The translations under genes and the position numbers were made by a program. Shown here one piece after another: positions 26,189-35,921 of a stretch of DNA of 64,000 bases. Location of the stretch: contig JAGXNS010000002.1 in assembly GCA_019894855.1 (NCBI GenBank), positions 25,129 to 89,128 on the forward strand, in the 5' to 3' direction. The stretch comes from Promethearchaeota archaeon (GTDB taxonomy: Archaea; Asgardarchaeota; Lokiarchaeia; Sigyniarchaeales; SOKP01). The stretch's first letter is position 1; every line of letters starts with the position of its first letter. A model generated the notes under the pieces. It had not been told where the DNA came from. It saw only the letters and a list, made by a program, of their open reading frames with translations, and searched no databases.

Positions 26189-26569
26189 TTAATTATTTTT
26201 ATCCTTCAAAGTTATTAAGTCTGAATCTCCAAAATCGTTGATTCCGATAACGGAAATCATGTATGGCTTGCCCATTGCTAACCCCAGTTCCCACGAAGAA
26301 CCTTTATATTTGTGTATATATACATTTTTATTTATAAGAGAATTATAATAACTTAATTGGGCTTCCAATTCGGTTGGACAATTATTTGCGATAATGATCA
26401 TCTTAAAAGGATCTTGTCTTAGTTGCCTTAAGACTTGCGTTTTACCAAAAATCATTTTACCGGTCTTATACGCAACTTTTATATTAGTATCAATATCGAA
26501 TTCTTTGACTTTCTTTCTAGATAAATCGATTGTATCGCTTATCTTTATGTTTTTCCTTGCCATCGTCAT
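26189..26569 (-). CDS. rpl30e: Ribosomal protein L30e
   Basis: L30e is a kink-turn-binding fold protein. The sequence has TGKMIFGKTQVLRQLRQ near residue 35, then MIIIANNCP and the ELGLAMGKPYMISVIGI block, all typical. The 126 residues are slightly longer than usual because of N- and C-terminal extensions. The start could be the first Met or Met3. A 204-bp gap separates it from rpoA2 upstream, so it may have its own promoter. Confidence 0.94.
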   Translation of the reverse strand: MTMARKNIKISDTIDLSRKKVKEFDIDTNIKVAYKTGKMIFGKTQVLRQLRQDPFKMIIIANNCPTELEAQLSYYNSLINKNVYIHKYKGSSWELGLAMGKPYMISVIGINDFGDSDLITLKDKNN

Positions 26570-26773
26570 TACTTGTTGTATCAGTTTTAAAAATCAAAAA
26601 CAATGTAATAAAAAAAATACAGAATAATTTAAATTTTTATCGCATGTTCTCCTATTTCTTGCTTTCAAGCATTTTCAAATTAATATTAAAATTTAACTTT
26701 TATTTTTTTAGTATTGGGTTTATGAAGCGTAAAAACCGTGGATTATGATTGTCATTCGTGCTATATAGCTAAT

Positions 26774-27982
26774 TTATGTATTCTCGTCTTTTCTTAATTG
26801 ATTTAATATTTTAAGGTTAGCATCTAAATCGAACATAACATTTACACGACCCGTGCCGATGGGAGATATCTGACCTATGATAACATTTTCGGGAATTCCA
26901 AGTAATTTCTCTTCTTCACCATACAATCCTGCATCAAGTAATTGGTTTACTGTGACTTCAAACGCTGCTCTAGCAAATACACTCGATTTAGAACCTGAAA
27001 TTCCGTGCCTTCCAATTGATTGAATTGAGCCTTCTACGCACATTAAATCGGATAAAATAAGGAGGTGCCTTTTATCGACATCTAAACCTTGTTGCTCTAA
27101 AACTTTTTGAGCTTCTTTAATTATCATGTTTCGAGCTGCCTCGATTCCATAGAGTTTTTCGATTTCATGAATGTGATTTGATACAGTCCTAGTAGTATCT
27201 ACCCCTTCGATTTGAGTGACGCCGTGCATATTTGTTCCTTCGGTTTTAATAACCCACTCCTTTTTATCGTCTGTTGGGGTTAGTAAACCTCTTTTAATAC
27301 CACGTACACCTTTCACTACTTTTTTAAGTATCTTTTCTCTTAATTTTTGCAGATTCTGAATATCTTCAATCTGAGGATCAATTATTATAGAATTACCTTC
27401 GCGTTTAATTGTTCCCTTCTTTTTGTATCGTTTTAATATTTCAGGAATAGCTTCTATATCAATACCGCGTTTCTCACAAATTTCGGGTATTAAGTTGATG
27501 ATGATATTCCAGTTGACAAAATCTAAGTCGACATCATGAGTAATTTGTTCAATGCGAATTTGTTCGATTCTTTTGTGAACTTCAATAGCCTTCTCTTCAC
27601 TTTGATTATACGGTTCTTCTAAATAAATTGTTTGTTGAGGTGTACTTGGAAAGCGTCTAGCATCTACGATTTCTATTAGTCTAGGAAGACCTTGGGTTAC
27701 TGAGAATTCTTCTACGCCAGCGTAGTGAAATGTTCTTAAAGTCATTTGTGTTCCTGGTTCTCCAATACTTTGAGCAGCTACTGTTCCAACAGGTTCATGA
27801 GTTTCGACAATAGCGTTATTATAATTAATATAAATCTTGTTTAAAAGGTATTCCAGTTGTTCTTCTTCAAGATCTTCACCTTTTACACGATTTCTGATTC
27901 TGTTAATTAGATCGTTTGGAATACCATCTTCTTTGAGTATTTCTAAGTTTTCCTCTAAAATTTCTTGAGTTACTTTTGCCAT
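26774..27982 (-). CDS. rpoA2: RNA polymerase subunit A'' (RpoA2)
   Basis: This is the C-terminal part of the largest polymerase subunit, containing the trigger loop and bridge-helix contacts. The trigger-loop region reads [17 protein letters not shown] near residue 73. The [19 protein letters not shown] block near residue 325 is characteristic. At 402 residues it is full length. It follows rpoA1 by 29 bp. The split A'/A'' arrangement is archaeal. Confidence 0.97.
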   Translation of the reverse strand: MAKVTQEILEENLEILKEDGIPNDLINRIRNRVKGEDLEEEQLEYLLNKIYINYNNAIVETHEPVGTVAAQSIGEPGTQMTLRTFHYAGVEEFSVTQGLPRLIEIVDARRFPSTPQQTIYLEEPYNQSEEKAIEVHKRIEQIRIEQITHDVDLDFVNWNIIINLIPEICEKRGIDIEAIPEILKRYKKKGTIKREGNSIIIDPQIEDIQNLQKLREKILKKVVKGVRGIKRGLLTPTDDKKEWVIKTEGTNMHGVTQIEGVDTTRTVSNHIHEIEKLYGIEAARNMIIKEAQKVLEQQGLDVDKRHLLILSDLMCVEGSIQSIGRHGISGSKSSVFARAAFEVTVNQLLDAGLYGEEEKLLGIPENVIIGQISPIGTGRVNVMFDLDANLKILNQLRKDENT

Positions 27983-28011
27983 TTCATTTGACCTTTATAA
28001 AATTTAATAAA

Positions 28012-30984
28012 TTATCCTAATCTTTCTTTTTTCCACTCTAAATATCCTTTTGTGAGTTTCCCTCTCCATTCTGCGTTTTTACCTTCCTCTGTGTTATACA
28101 ATTCCCTCAATTCTTCTTCACTGAGCGCTTGATCTTTCTTATCTGCTTTTTCTTGTTTTTCAGACTCATCTTTGACAGTATTTTTGGGTGTAGGTTTTTT
28201 GGTGGGGGGTTTTTTAGTGGAAGGTTTTTTGGTTGTTGTTGCCTTAGATGTAACTTTAGGTTTTGGGATTCTTTTGATTTCCTCACGAATTTCGTTTAAG
28301 TCAAGGGCTTTAGCTTTGAGCAGAAGAACATCAAGATTTACTGCATCAGAATGATCGGTATGCATAGGATCTATACCGTCGTCACCATAGCGGAATTGAA
28401 TAATATTTTTATCACTGTTCCTTACAGTTCCATCATTTTCTACAATCATGTCTTGTAAAGCGTTTACCAACCGCCTTTGCATATACCCACTAGTAGAGGT
28501 ACGAACAGCAGTATCTACTAGCCCTTCTCGACCACCCATTGCATGAAAAAAGAATTCCTCTGGATTTAGTCCTTTTCGGTAAGAACTCTCGACGAAACCT
28601 CTTGCTTTAGGTGTTAAGTCGTCTTGTTTAAAATGTGGAAGAGTTCTTGAACTATATCCTCTATTAATTCTTTCACCTCTTATCGCCTGCTGGCCCACTA
28701 CAGCGGACATTTGTCCTAAATTTAAGATGTTTCCTCTAGCTCCCGATTTCGTCATAATTACTGAATGAGCTTCGTCTCCAATATGGTGAGCTGCGGTTTC
28801 TTCGGCCATTTTTCTCGCTTCTGCTAATATTTGTCGTATTCTAAGTTCAAGTGTTTCGCGCATAGAACGTCCGGGGGCTCTTCTCAAAACCGTCGTGTCA
28901 TTTTCTCTATATGCTTTGATTAGTTTCTTTGCTTCGATATCAACATCTTTTAATATTTTAAGAATCTTATCATAAGCTTCACCGTAGACATAAACTTCAT
29001 CCAATCCCATTGTCATTCCATTCTGACGGATAACGTACAATAGCATTTTTGTGGCGTTGTCTAAAAATTCTCTCCCTCGCGCGTTTCCATGATCCTTAAT
29101 TACACGCTGTAGAATACTATTAGATTGCATAGCACCGAATGAGTTTTCGTCAATAGTTCCCGTTATAAGAATACCGTTTTTGATTACCACATAAGCATCG
29201 TATTCACAATCTTCTTCCTTACAAACTTCACATTTTTTACAAAATTTCGATTTTACTTTTATATTCAAATCGTTCGGAAAAAGAGTGCTAAAAATTTGCT
29301 TTCCTGAATATAACTTCTCAGGGACCGTTTTAACTGGAGTAATGTCATCTAAACTAAATCCTGGTTTAGTAGTAAAGACACCTCCCATATAAAGTAGTTT
29401 TAATGCGTCCTTTCTGTCATAAACTGAGTCTAAACTTGTAAATTGAAACACAGAGGAAATAAAGTCTTGAATTCCTCCCAGAATTGGGCCACCAAATCTC
29501 GGAGATAATATGTGGTTTTGCACTTTCAATAGCAGTTCGGCTTCAGTTCGAGCTTCTTCGCTTTGTGGGACATGCAAGTTCATCTCATCACCATCAAAAT
29601 CGGCGTTGTAAGGTGGACAAACCGTTAAATTTAACCTAAAAGTTCGACCATCCATTATTTTAACCTCGTGAGCCATAATAGACATTCTATGAAGGGAAGG
29701 TTGTCGATTAAACAAAACTAAATCACCGTCAGCTAAATGTCGTTCAACGGTATATCCTGGAGCAAGCATTTCCGAAATGATTTTACGATTCTTAACGTAC
29801 CGTAAATCTATCCTTCTTCGATCGCTTCTAATTATATAATTTGCTCCTGGATGATGAAAGGGTCCATTGAGAACGAGTTGTTTCATTTCTTCGATGTTCC
29901 AATCGTTAATATTTGTAGGTATGGTTAAAATTTTAGCAATTTCCATTGGTACACCTACATCATTAATGCTAATGAAAGGGTTTGGAGAAATTACGGAGCG
30001 TGCGGAAAAATCAACTCTTTTTCCACTCAAATTGCTTCTAAACCTTCCTTCCTTCCCTTTTAATCTTTGTGTAAGAGTTCTTAACGCTCTCCCAGATCTA
30101 TGTCTCGCTGGTGGAATTCCAGAAACCTGATTATCGAAATAGGTTGTAATATGATATTGAAGTAATTCCCATAAATCCTCAACGATTAGATGAGGTGCAC
30201 CTGCATCAATATTTTCTCTAAGTCTTTGGTTAATACGAATAACATCAACTAATTTGTGGGTTAAATCGTCTTCAGATCTAATTCCACTATCTAACGTAAT
30301 AGAAGGTCGAGCACAAACAGGTGGAATTGGTAATACCGTAAATATTACCCATTCAAGTCTCGCATTTTCAGGGGATACTCCTAAAATCCTAAGGTCATTA
30401 TCTGTCATTTTTTTAAGGCGTTCTAGTATTTCAATAGGAGTAATCCTTCGAGAGCCCTTAGTTTCTTCTTCTTCATAAAAAGTAGTAGGTTTTTCTATTA
30501 CAATTTTTTTCTTTTTTGCGCCACAATACGGACAAATTTTACTTTTTCTTGCCTGCTTAAACACATTCTTTGTAGCATCTTCATCATCTTCAAAGAAAAT
30601 TCTACGGTGCTTTAATTGTCCTTGCCTAAATGTTTCCATTTCTTCATCTGTTAACATTAACCTTGAGCATTCAGGACAGATGCTTCTTAGGACTTTGAGG
30701 ACTTTTTTCGAATAGCCGACATGAATAACGGGCCTTGCTAATTCTATATGACCAAAGTGCCCCATACAATTACTAACAAGGTTGCCACAAGTCTGACATC
30801 TCTGTCCCGGCTCAATAGTCCCTAACCGTTGATCCATAAGACCACTGGGAATAGGTAAACCATCTTCATCATAAGTATCTGCCGTAATTATCCTGGCAGC
30901 AGACATTTTTCTAATTTCGTCGGGACTTAATAATCCGAATTTAATTTTTTCAACTAATTTAGTACGACTGAATGAATAACTCAT
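28012..30984 (-). CDS. rpoA1: RNA polymerase subunit A' (RpoA1) with Lys/Pro/Thr-rich tail
   Basis: This is the catalytic largest-subunit N-terminal part. The active-site motif NADFDGDEMN lies near residue 460. The N-terminal zinc motif CQTCG, then CMGHFGH, and a second Cys pair are intact. After the A' core a low-complexity stretch of Lys/Pro/Thr repeats spans residues ~900-945. It ends in a short well-formed segment, AEWRGKLTKGYLEWK. Usual A' ends near 870-900 residues, so this 990-residue form has an added tail. rpoB and rpoH, normally just upstream, are absent; unrelated genes diverge instead. Confidence 0.96.
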   Translation of the reverse strand: MSYSFSRTKLVEKIKFGLLSPDEIRKMSAARIITADTYDEDGLPIPSGLMDQRLGTIEPGQRCQTCGNLVSNCMGHFGHIELARPVIHVGYSKKVLKVLRSICPECSRLMLTDEEMETFRQGQLKHRRIFFEDDEDATKNVFKQARKSKICPYCGAKKKKIVIEKPTTFYEEEETKGSRRITPIEILERLKKMTDNDLRILGVSPENARLEWVIFTVLPIPPVCARPSITLDSGIRSEDDLTHKLVDVIRINQRLRENIDAGAPHLIVEDLWELLQYHITTYFDNQVSGIPPARHRSGRALRTLTQRLKGKEGRFRSNLSGKRVDFSARSVISPNPFISINDVGVPMEIAKILTIPTNINDWNIEEMKQLVLNGPFHHPGANYIIRSDRRRIDLRYVKNRKIISEMLAPGYTVERHLADGDLVLFNRQPSLHRMSIMAHEVKIMDGRTFRLNLTVCPPYNADFDGDEMNLHVPQSEEARTEAELLLKVQNHILSPRFGGPILGGIQDFISSVFQFTSLDSVYDRKDALKLLYMGGVFTTKPGFSLDDITPVKTVPEKLYSGKQIFSTLFPNDLNIKVKSKFCKKCEVCKEEDCEYDAYVVIKNGILITGTIDENSFGAMQSNSILQRVIKDHGNARGREFLDNATKMLLYVIRQNGMTMGLDEVYVYGEAYDKILKILKDVDIEAKKLIKAYRENDTTVLRRAPGRSMRETLELRIRQILAEARKMAEETAAHHIGDEAHSVIMTKSGARGNILNLGQMSAVVGQQAIRGERINRGYSSRTLPHFKQDDLTPKARGFVESSYRKGLNPEEFFFHAMGGREGLVDTAVRTSTSGYMQRRLVNALQDMIVENDGTVRNSDKNIIQFRYGDDGIDPMHTDHSDAVNLDVLLLKAKALDLNEIREEIKRIPKPKVTSKATTTKKPSTKKPPTKKPTPKNTVKDESEKQEKADKKDQALSEEELRELYNTEEGKNAEWRGKLTKGYLEWKKERLG

Positions 30985-31170
30985 AAATCTAAAATAACCT
31001 CAATTTTTGAATTAAAAAGATAAAACAATAAAGAATAAGTTAACAAGTTCTGCACTATAAAAAAACTAAGCAAGCAAATATTAAAAATTTTTCGGATTAG
31101 ACATTTTTTTATCTATTCTATTATTACTTTATATCAAGTAGTTTATTTTATAGATGTATTCACTCACGCA
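30985..31170. promoter_or_regulatory. Divergent promoter region for rpoA1 operon and a membrane protein
   Basis: This very AT-rich 186-bp segment lies between the divergent rpoA1 and the zinc-ribbon membrane protein gene. TATA-like runs occur on both strands, for example near 31010-31030 for rpoA1 and 31125-31155 for the other gene. With no rpoB/rpoH upstream, the rpoA1 operon must start here. Confidence 0.5.
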
Positions 31171-31782
31171 ATGATGAAGATAAAGTCGCTATTTAAAAGT
31201 AAATTAATGGTATTCTGCATTCAAATATTGATTTTACTAATATTCAGCGCTATATTTAATTATCAGATTCAAATTGATTTTGATTCGAGTACTGACCCTA
31301 GAGCAGGGGAGCAACAATTTATTATCCAATTTCTTGCTAACTTATTTTTATATAACACAACTTTTGGTTTTTTATACATAAATTTTACATGGGTAATTGT
31401 TTCGTTATTACCTATTCTCATGTTTAACAATTTCAGAAAAGCTTATTCAATGAATTTAGCAACTTTCTTTTTTCCTAATTTCTTTTTTTATGTTTTCTAT
31501 TGGAGGTATTCAATAACATCCTTTAGTTCTGTTTTCCCAACTTTTTTAGTCGAAACTGTCGCGCTAGCAATTACACTCGTAATAATTTCCATAGGGTTGT
31601 CATTTGTCTTAAAATTAATTAGAAGTGAAGAAAAGAAAATAGATATAAAAGATATTGAATTAAAAAATAGATCAGAATGCCCTCAATGTGGAGCTAAATT
31701 CGATTCAAAACCAGAATATTGTTATAACTGTAATACTTATTTAAAAGAAGAATTAGGGGAAATAATTGGAAGCGAGAAATGA
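31171..31782 (+). CDS. Four-helix membrane protein with C-terminal zinc ribbon
   Basis: This 203-residue protein is not assigned to a family. Four hydrophobic segments are visible (residues ~10-30, ~48-75, ~90-110, ~125-145). A cytosolic zinc ribbon with CPQCG and CYNC follows at residues ~168-187. The last bases end 4 bp before the ATG of the next gene, an acyl-CoA synthetase-like protein, so they are probably one operon. Zinc ribbons appended to membrane proteins recur in this window (50418-51536). Confidence 0.75.
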   Translation: MMKIKSLFKSKLMVFCIQILILLIFSAIFNYQIQIDFDSSTDPRAGEQQFIIQFLANLFLYNTTFGFLYINFTWVIVSLLPILMFNNFRKAYSMNLATFFFPNFFFYVFYWRYSITSFSSVFPTFLVETVALAITLVIISIGLSFVLKLIRSEEKKIDIKDIELKNRSECPQCGAKFDSKPEYCYNCNTYLKEELGEIIGSEK

Positions 31783-31786
31783 AAAA

Positions 31787-33220
31787 ATGTCATTTGAACG
31801 ATTGTTTAAACCAAAAAATGTTCTAATATATGATGCAAAACCCAAAATTTCGTTTTTTATAGATGGATTTATTAGACAAGGATACAATTTGAAAAATCTC
31901 TATCTCGTTTCTACTCAAGTTAAAGAAATTTTAGGCATAAAATGTTTAAAATCTGTCGACGATGTTCCTGTTGATTCGATCGATCTCGTTATTTTATCCG
32001 TTAGAAGAGACAATTTGGTTAAGGAATTATCAAACTTATTATCTCGTAAAATAATTAAGTTTATTCATATTTTTACAGCGGGTACTGGAGAATTTGACGA
32101 AAAAGGTGCTAATATTGAAAGGGAAATTAAAGAAATTCTTAATGCCTATTCCTCTACGAGAAGCATAGGTCCAAATTGTATGGGTTTGTATTGCCCACAA
32201 GGAAAAATAGCATATTACTCCTCTTTTCCTACCGAAAATGGGGATGTAGGATTAATTTTTCAGTCTGGAGATTTACATTCTAAGATGGTTAAGTTTGGTT
32301 CTCGAAGATACAATTTAAGATTTTCGAAAGGGGTTAGTGCAGGAAATTGCATTGATATTCAAGTTTCTGAATTATTACAATACTTAAATAATGACAATGA
32401 AACGCAAGTTATTTGCGTTTACTTCGAGGGTCTGCCTGTCTTACAAAAAAATGAAGGAAGAAGACTCCTAGAAGTATTAAAAAATATGAAGAAACCCGTG
32501 CTCTTTATGCGCGGAGGAAGAACTGAGAGAGGTCAGGCAGCAGTTTTAACTCACACGGGCTCCTTGGCTTCAAAAGGTAATATTTGGAAAGCAATTTTTA
32601 AACAGACGCCAATTATTGACGTTCCACCGTCTTTAGATGAGCTAATCGATTATACTTACCTATTTTCCAACAATATACAACATTATAAAGAAAGAAAGAA
32701 AGAAGTGAAGTATCCAAAATCAAAAAATGTTTTAGTAGTTTTATGGTCTGGTGGTTTTGGGATTTTAGCTACTGATATTTTAACTGAATTAGGACTGAAC
32801 CTACCGATTATATCAGGAAAAAAATTAGACGCCCTAAAACAGATATATCCTATTAGGGTTGGGAGCTTAACTAATCCTTTGGATATGCCTTGGATTATTT
32901 CAAGTAAGGTGTATTCGGAGGTTTGTAAGGCGGCGATAGATGATACTATCGATTTAGTATTGATAGTAACAGATGCTTGGAGAGATTTGGATGATGATAA
33001 ATTTAAAAATTTTTATATCAATTTACTTGGAATTAGAACGCATGTAGAATCTTTAGATAAAATCTTTGTGATTATATTGCCGCAGTATCCTAGCGAATCA
33101 CGGCAGATATTATCCAATAAATTGAAAAATGATGGATTTCTCGTGTATGAATCAATAGAAAGCGCAGCAAGGTCGTTTTTGAAATTATATGAATATGGTA
33201 ATAAGAGGAAAGTAGTTTAA
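31787..33220 (+). CDS. ADP-forming acyl-CoA synthetase alpha-subunit-like protein
   Basis: The protein has a CoA-binding Rossmann domain (residues ~5-125) and two succinyl-CoA-synthetase-like flavodoxin domains, like the alpha subunit of NDP-forming acetyl-CoA synthetases. Family blocks RSIGPNCMG and THTGSLAS are visible. The His near 256 is the expected phosphohistidine. An ATP-grasp (beta) domain is absent, so a partner is needed for full activity, or the protein has another role. I prefer ATG 31787; an upstream TTG overlaps the preceding gene. Its stop overlaps the next start by 1 bp. Substrate is not predictable. Confidence 0.8.
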   Translation: MSFERLFKPKNVLIYDAKPKISFFIDGFIRQGYNLKNLYLVSTQVKEILGIKCLKSVDDVPVDSIDLVILSVRRDNLVKELSNLLSRKIIKFIHIFTAGTGEFDEKGANIEREIKEILNAYSSTRSIGPNCMGLYCPQGKIAYYSSFPTENGDVGLIFQSGDLHSKMVKFGSRRYNLRFSKGVSAGNCIDIQVSELLQYLNNDNETQVICVYFEGLPVLQKNEGRRLLEVLKNMKKPVLFMRGGRTERGQAAVLTHTGSLASKGNIWKAIFKQTPIIDVPPSLDELIDYTYLFSNNIQHYKERKKEVKYPKSKNVLVVLWSGGFGILATDILTELGLNLPIISGKKLDALKQIYPIRVGSLTNPLDMPWIISSKVYSEVCKAAIDDTIDLVLIVTDAWRDLDDDKFKNFYINLLGIRTHVESLDKIFVIILPQYPSESRQILSNKLKNDGFLVYESIESAARSFLKLYEYGNKRKVV

Positions 33221-34176
33221 TGACTGGAGAATTAATCGCAATTTTCGCAGTCTTAACTTTTGTAATATCAAACGTCCTCTTTCGAAAAACTGAGCGGCAT
33301 GCTAGCCCTGTTTTTATTAACTTTTTTCGTACTGCAATTGGAACTTTAACATTTATAGTAATCGCTGTTATTTTAGGTATTTTTACATATATATTCTTAT
33401 TACCATGGAATTTGTGGTTAATAACATTCCTAAGTTTTCTTTTTGGACAAGTAATTGGAGACACAGCGTATTTTAAAGCGCAAAAAGAACTTGGTACTAC
33501 ACTTGCTTTAGCGGTTTCAATGACATTTCCTGTATTTACCGTTCTTCTATCATTACTTTTTCTAAACCGTGCTTTTGACTATAAGATAATTCTGTCGATT
33601 GTTCTTATTGGGTCAGGGATCATAGTAATAGGGAAGTCCAAAATAATCACTGAAAACAAAAACTCAATAGATTTGGAAACTCACCCTCAAAAATTAATTT
33701 CTCATACGTCCTATAAACCAATCGTATACGCCTTAATCGCTTCACTTGGATGGGCTATAGGTCTTGTCATAATAGATTATGTGACGAATCAAATTGATCA
33801 AATATTAGTTTCAAATGGAATAAGTTCTATTATTAGCAATGTAATTCGCTTTCCATTTGCTCTGCTGATCTTATTCTTAATGGTTTGGAGAGAAAATAGA
33901 TTTGGTGATGGTAACCAAAATTTATTCTCATATAGAAAACCTTCTAAAACATGGTCTATTCTGCTTATAGCATCCATTATTGGTACTTCTTTAGGAGCGT
34001 ATTTATATACTGAAGCAGCTCACACAGCTGGAGCCATTGTGATGTCATTATTAGCGAGTGCAAGCCCTTTGTTTTCACTTCCACTAACCTATTGGTTGAA
34101 TAAAGAAAGGATTAGTAAATACGGTTTTTTAGGAGTACTTGCTACAATCTTAGGAGTAGTTGTGGTTATAATATAA
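33220..34176 (+). CDS. EamA/DMT-superfamily permease
   Basis: This 318-residue protein has about ten hydrophobic helices in two EamA-like halves, with a charged loop between them near residue 150. The ends of each half carry typical glycine/proline patterns (GQVIGDTAYF; EAAHTAGAIVMSLLASASPLF). The substrate is unknown; the family includes metabolite exporters and nucleotide-sugar-like transporters. It overlaps the acyl-CoA synthetase-like gene by 1 bp (TAATG), showing tight operon coupling. Confidence 0.8.
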   Translation: MTGELIAIFAVLTFVISNVLFRKTERHASPVFINFFRTAIGTLTFIVIAVILGIFTYIFLLPWNLWLITFLSFLFGQVIGDTAYFKAQKELGTTLALAVSMTFPVFTVLLSLLFLNRAFDYKIILSIVLIGSGIIVIGKSKIITENKNSIDLETHPQKLISHTSYKPIVYALIASLGWAIGLVIIDYVTNQIDQILVSNGISSIISNVIRFPFALLILFLMVWRENRFGDGNQNLFSYRKPSKTWSILLIASIIGTSLGAYLYTEAAHTAGAIVMSLLASASPLFSLPLTYWLNKERISKYGFLGVLATILGVVVVII

Positions 34177-34192
34177 AATTTTAAAGGATTGT

Positions 34193-34771
34193 TTAGAGCA
34201 GTTTGTCGTACGTAAAGTTATGAAGATCAAGAATTTTTTTCGTCATCTCTACGAAAATTTCTCGTATATTATAATTTTTCTTCGCAGAAGTCTTAAAAAA
34301 TTCAACATCATTATGTTTTTTTCTAAAACTCTCTATAACTAACTCGTCAACTTTTTCCGGTTTTTTTGCTAAATCACTTTTACATCCTACTAGTAACTTT
34401 GGTGTTTTACTTTGTTTCTGTTTTATGAGATGTTCATACCACCAGTCCAAACCAAGTAATGTGTTATTTAGGTTAAACAAGCTGAATACCATAAATATTC
34501 CGTTTGCTCCATGGATATAATAGCTAAACATTTGTTTAAATTGTTCTTGTCCCCCAAAATCCCAAAGAGAAAGCCTAACATAAGTTTCATCTCCATCTAC
34601 AATAATAGGAAGGTCATATGTGAAGAAATCAATTCCTATTGTTAGTCGTGTATTCGCGTCAAAAGTATCAAAGCACAGTCTTCTCGCTATACAAGTTTTT
34701 CCTACACCTCCTTGACCGAGTAGGCATATTTTGAAGATATAATGGGGTTGTTTTTCAGGTTCAAATGACAT
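34193..34771 (-). CDS. Ras/Rab-like small GTPase
   Basis: This 192-residue small GTPase has G1 GQGGVGKT (19-26), switch I LTIGIDF, and G3 WDFGGQE (70-76) with catalytic Gln. G4 reads GCKSD (129-133), where the usual Asn of NKxD is Cys. G5 TSAKKN is near 158. No C-terminal Cys motif for prenylation is seen. Such Ras-like proteins form large families in Asgard archaea; partners and function are unknown. It converges on the DMT permease with 16 bp between. Confidence 0.88.
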   Translation of the reverse strand: MSFEPEKQPHYIFKICLLGQGGVGKTCIARRLCFDTFDANTRLTIGIDFFTYDLPIIVDGDETYVRLSLWDFGGQEQFKQMFSYYIHGANGIFMVFSLFNLNNTLLGLDWWYEHLIKQKQSKTPKLLVGCKSDLAKKPEKVDELVIESFRKKHNDVEFFKTSAKKNYNIREIFVEMTKKILDLHNFTYDKLL

Positions 34772-34897
34772 TGAGTTTCAACTACTGTTTAAATTGCTTT
34801 AAAAATCTATTAGATTCTAGGAATATACATCACGATTGGTATTAAATCTTTATGTAATAGAGAGAAATTTTTATTATCGAATTGAAATATAGGAATT

Positions 34898-35359
34898 ATG
34901 AACGAAAAAAATATGTTTCCTGATTATCAACCAAAGATTAATCCGGACTCGCTTGAAGATTATCTAAAAAAGCCAAGTGAGGTGTATAAAATCCTTGAAG
35001 AAATCGGAGAACCTAACATCAATAATCTAAAAACTATTGTAACTAATTTTTTAAAACATAAGAATGCCGCTAAGAATAATCCTGGAAGTGCTCAGAAGGG
35101 AAATGTTGCTATTGGAGCAGACGAAGACCAATATTTTCCCTCGGAAGATGAATTGTTAGTATCAGAATTAGGAAAATTAATACTACGAGTTACCGGGTCT
35201 TATTCCAAACAGCAAATGAAGATATTAAAGTTAAAACATCAAATTAAGTCTCAACGATTGAGCTACCCGGAGATAACTTTTAGACATGTGGATGTTATGG
35301 GATCAGGCCGATTTTTTTACGCAGAAAAAGCTACGCTGGAAACAAAAATTGAATTGTAA
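34898..35359 (+). CDS. Unrecognised protein
   Basis: This 153-residue protein has no recognisable motif. It starts with a polar segment, has helices around residues 20-55, an Asn/Lys/Gly-rich loop (~55-70), then a helix (SELGKLILRVTG) and a beta-rich C-terminal part. The start is an ATG. It is divergent from the Ras-like GTPase with about 125 bp between, so a shared control region is possible, but nothing indicates function. Codon use looks like that of its neighbours, so I accept it as real. Confidence 0.65.
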   Translation: MNEKNMFPDYQPKINPDSLEDYLKKPSEVYKILEEIGEPNINNLKTIVTNFLKHKNAAKNNPGSAQKGNVAIGADEDQYFPSEDELLVSELGKLILRVTGSYSKQQMKILKLKHQIKSQRLSYPEITFRHVDVMGSGRFFYAEKATLETKIEL

Positions 35360-35700
35360 GTCATTGGATTCTGCTTAATTGATCGCAACGGGGTGATTTA
35401 CTTATAAGTGACGAAGAAAAGTTAAGCGAGAAAAATGAATGACTATTTTTTTTTACAAAGCGAATAACTTTACGGAATTCTTTTCAATATTTAATTCGTT
35501 TACTTTTCTCTTTTGTTTTGCATTTCTCGGATTTAGCTTATATTACTACCGTTACGATCTTCCGAAAGATCAAAGTTTCAGAAATCCAAATTTATATTGA
35601 GTATAAAAATACGGTTAATAATTGACTATTTCAAAAAGATAAAAAGATAAAAAGAAAAAAAAATAAAGATGTAAATATAGTAAGCTTTCAGGAAATCGCT
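35360..35700. other. 341-bp gene-free region
   Basis: No convincing gene is seen on either strand. It contains a palindrome ACTTATAAGT near 35400 and a 6-bp hairpin GATCTT-CCGA-AAGATC near 35560-35575. Purine-rich runs (AAGATAAAAAGATAAAAAG) adjoin the histone 3' end. Part of it is likely the histone mRNA 3' tail. A small RNA cannot be excluded. Confidence 0.4.
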
Positions 35701-35907
35701 TTAAATTAAGTTGATAGCGATTTTCATATCAGCTTGAGTTACTTTCTTACGACCAGAGTGTTTTGCGATATCTAAAGCACAGCCAGTTAATGTTTTTGCA
35801 TATTCTTCTAAATAGTCCATTAACTTATCAACAGCAGCTCTACTTACGATTTCTGCTCCAGCCTTTTTCATTAAAGCCCGTAAAGGACTCCATGCGAATG
35901 CAGCCAT
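35701..35907 (-). CDS. Archaeal histone
   Basis: This 68-residue single histone fold compacts DNA. The sequence has PLRALMKKAGA, then VSRAAVDKLMDYLEEYA, then the DIAKHSGRKKVTQADMKIA signature of archaeal histones. It has no N- or C-terminal tail. The start is an ATG with a strong GGAGG ribosome-binding site (plus-strand positions 35917-35921), 9 nt away. Two TATATTTAAAT copies lie further upstream. Confidence 0.96.
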   Translation of the reverse strand: MAAFAWSPLRALMKKAGAEIVSRAAVDKLMDYLEEYAKTLTGCALDIAKHSGRKKVTQADMKIAINLI

Positions 35908-35916
35908 TTTTTTATT

Positions 35917-35921
35917 CCTCC
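35917..35921 (-). promoter_or_regulatory. Strong Shine-Dalgarno of the histone gene
   Basis: GGAGG on the minus strand, 9 nt before the histone ATG, is the strongest ribosome-binding site I found in the window. It supports this start and high expression. Confidence 0.65.

Noticed and set aside
26530..26748. 72-codon plus-strand frame between rpl30e and rpoA2
   Set aside because: It overlaps rpl30e on the opposite strand and is low-complexity Phe/Leu/Ser; more likely promoter or spacer DNA.
28172..28354. Val/Gly/Phe-rich plus-strand frame
   Set aside because: It is the reverse of the Lys/Pro/Thr repeat tail of RpoA1 and has no independent support.
30985..31170. Possible remnant of rpoB upstream of rpoA1
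   Set aside because: The 186 bp are AT-rich with no translated match to RpoB on either strand; it is simply a divergent promoter region.
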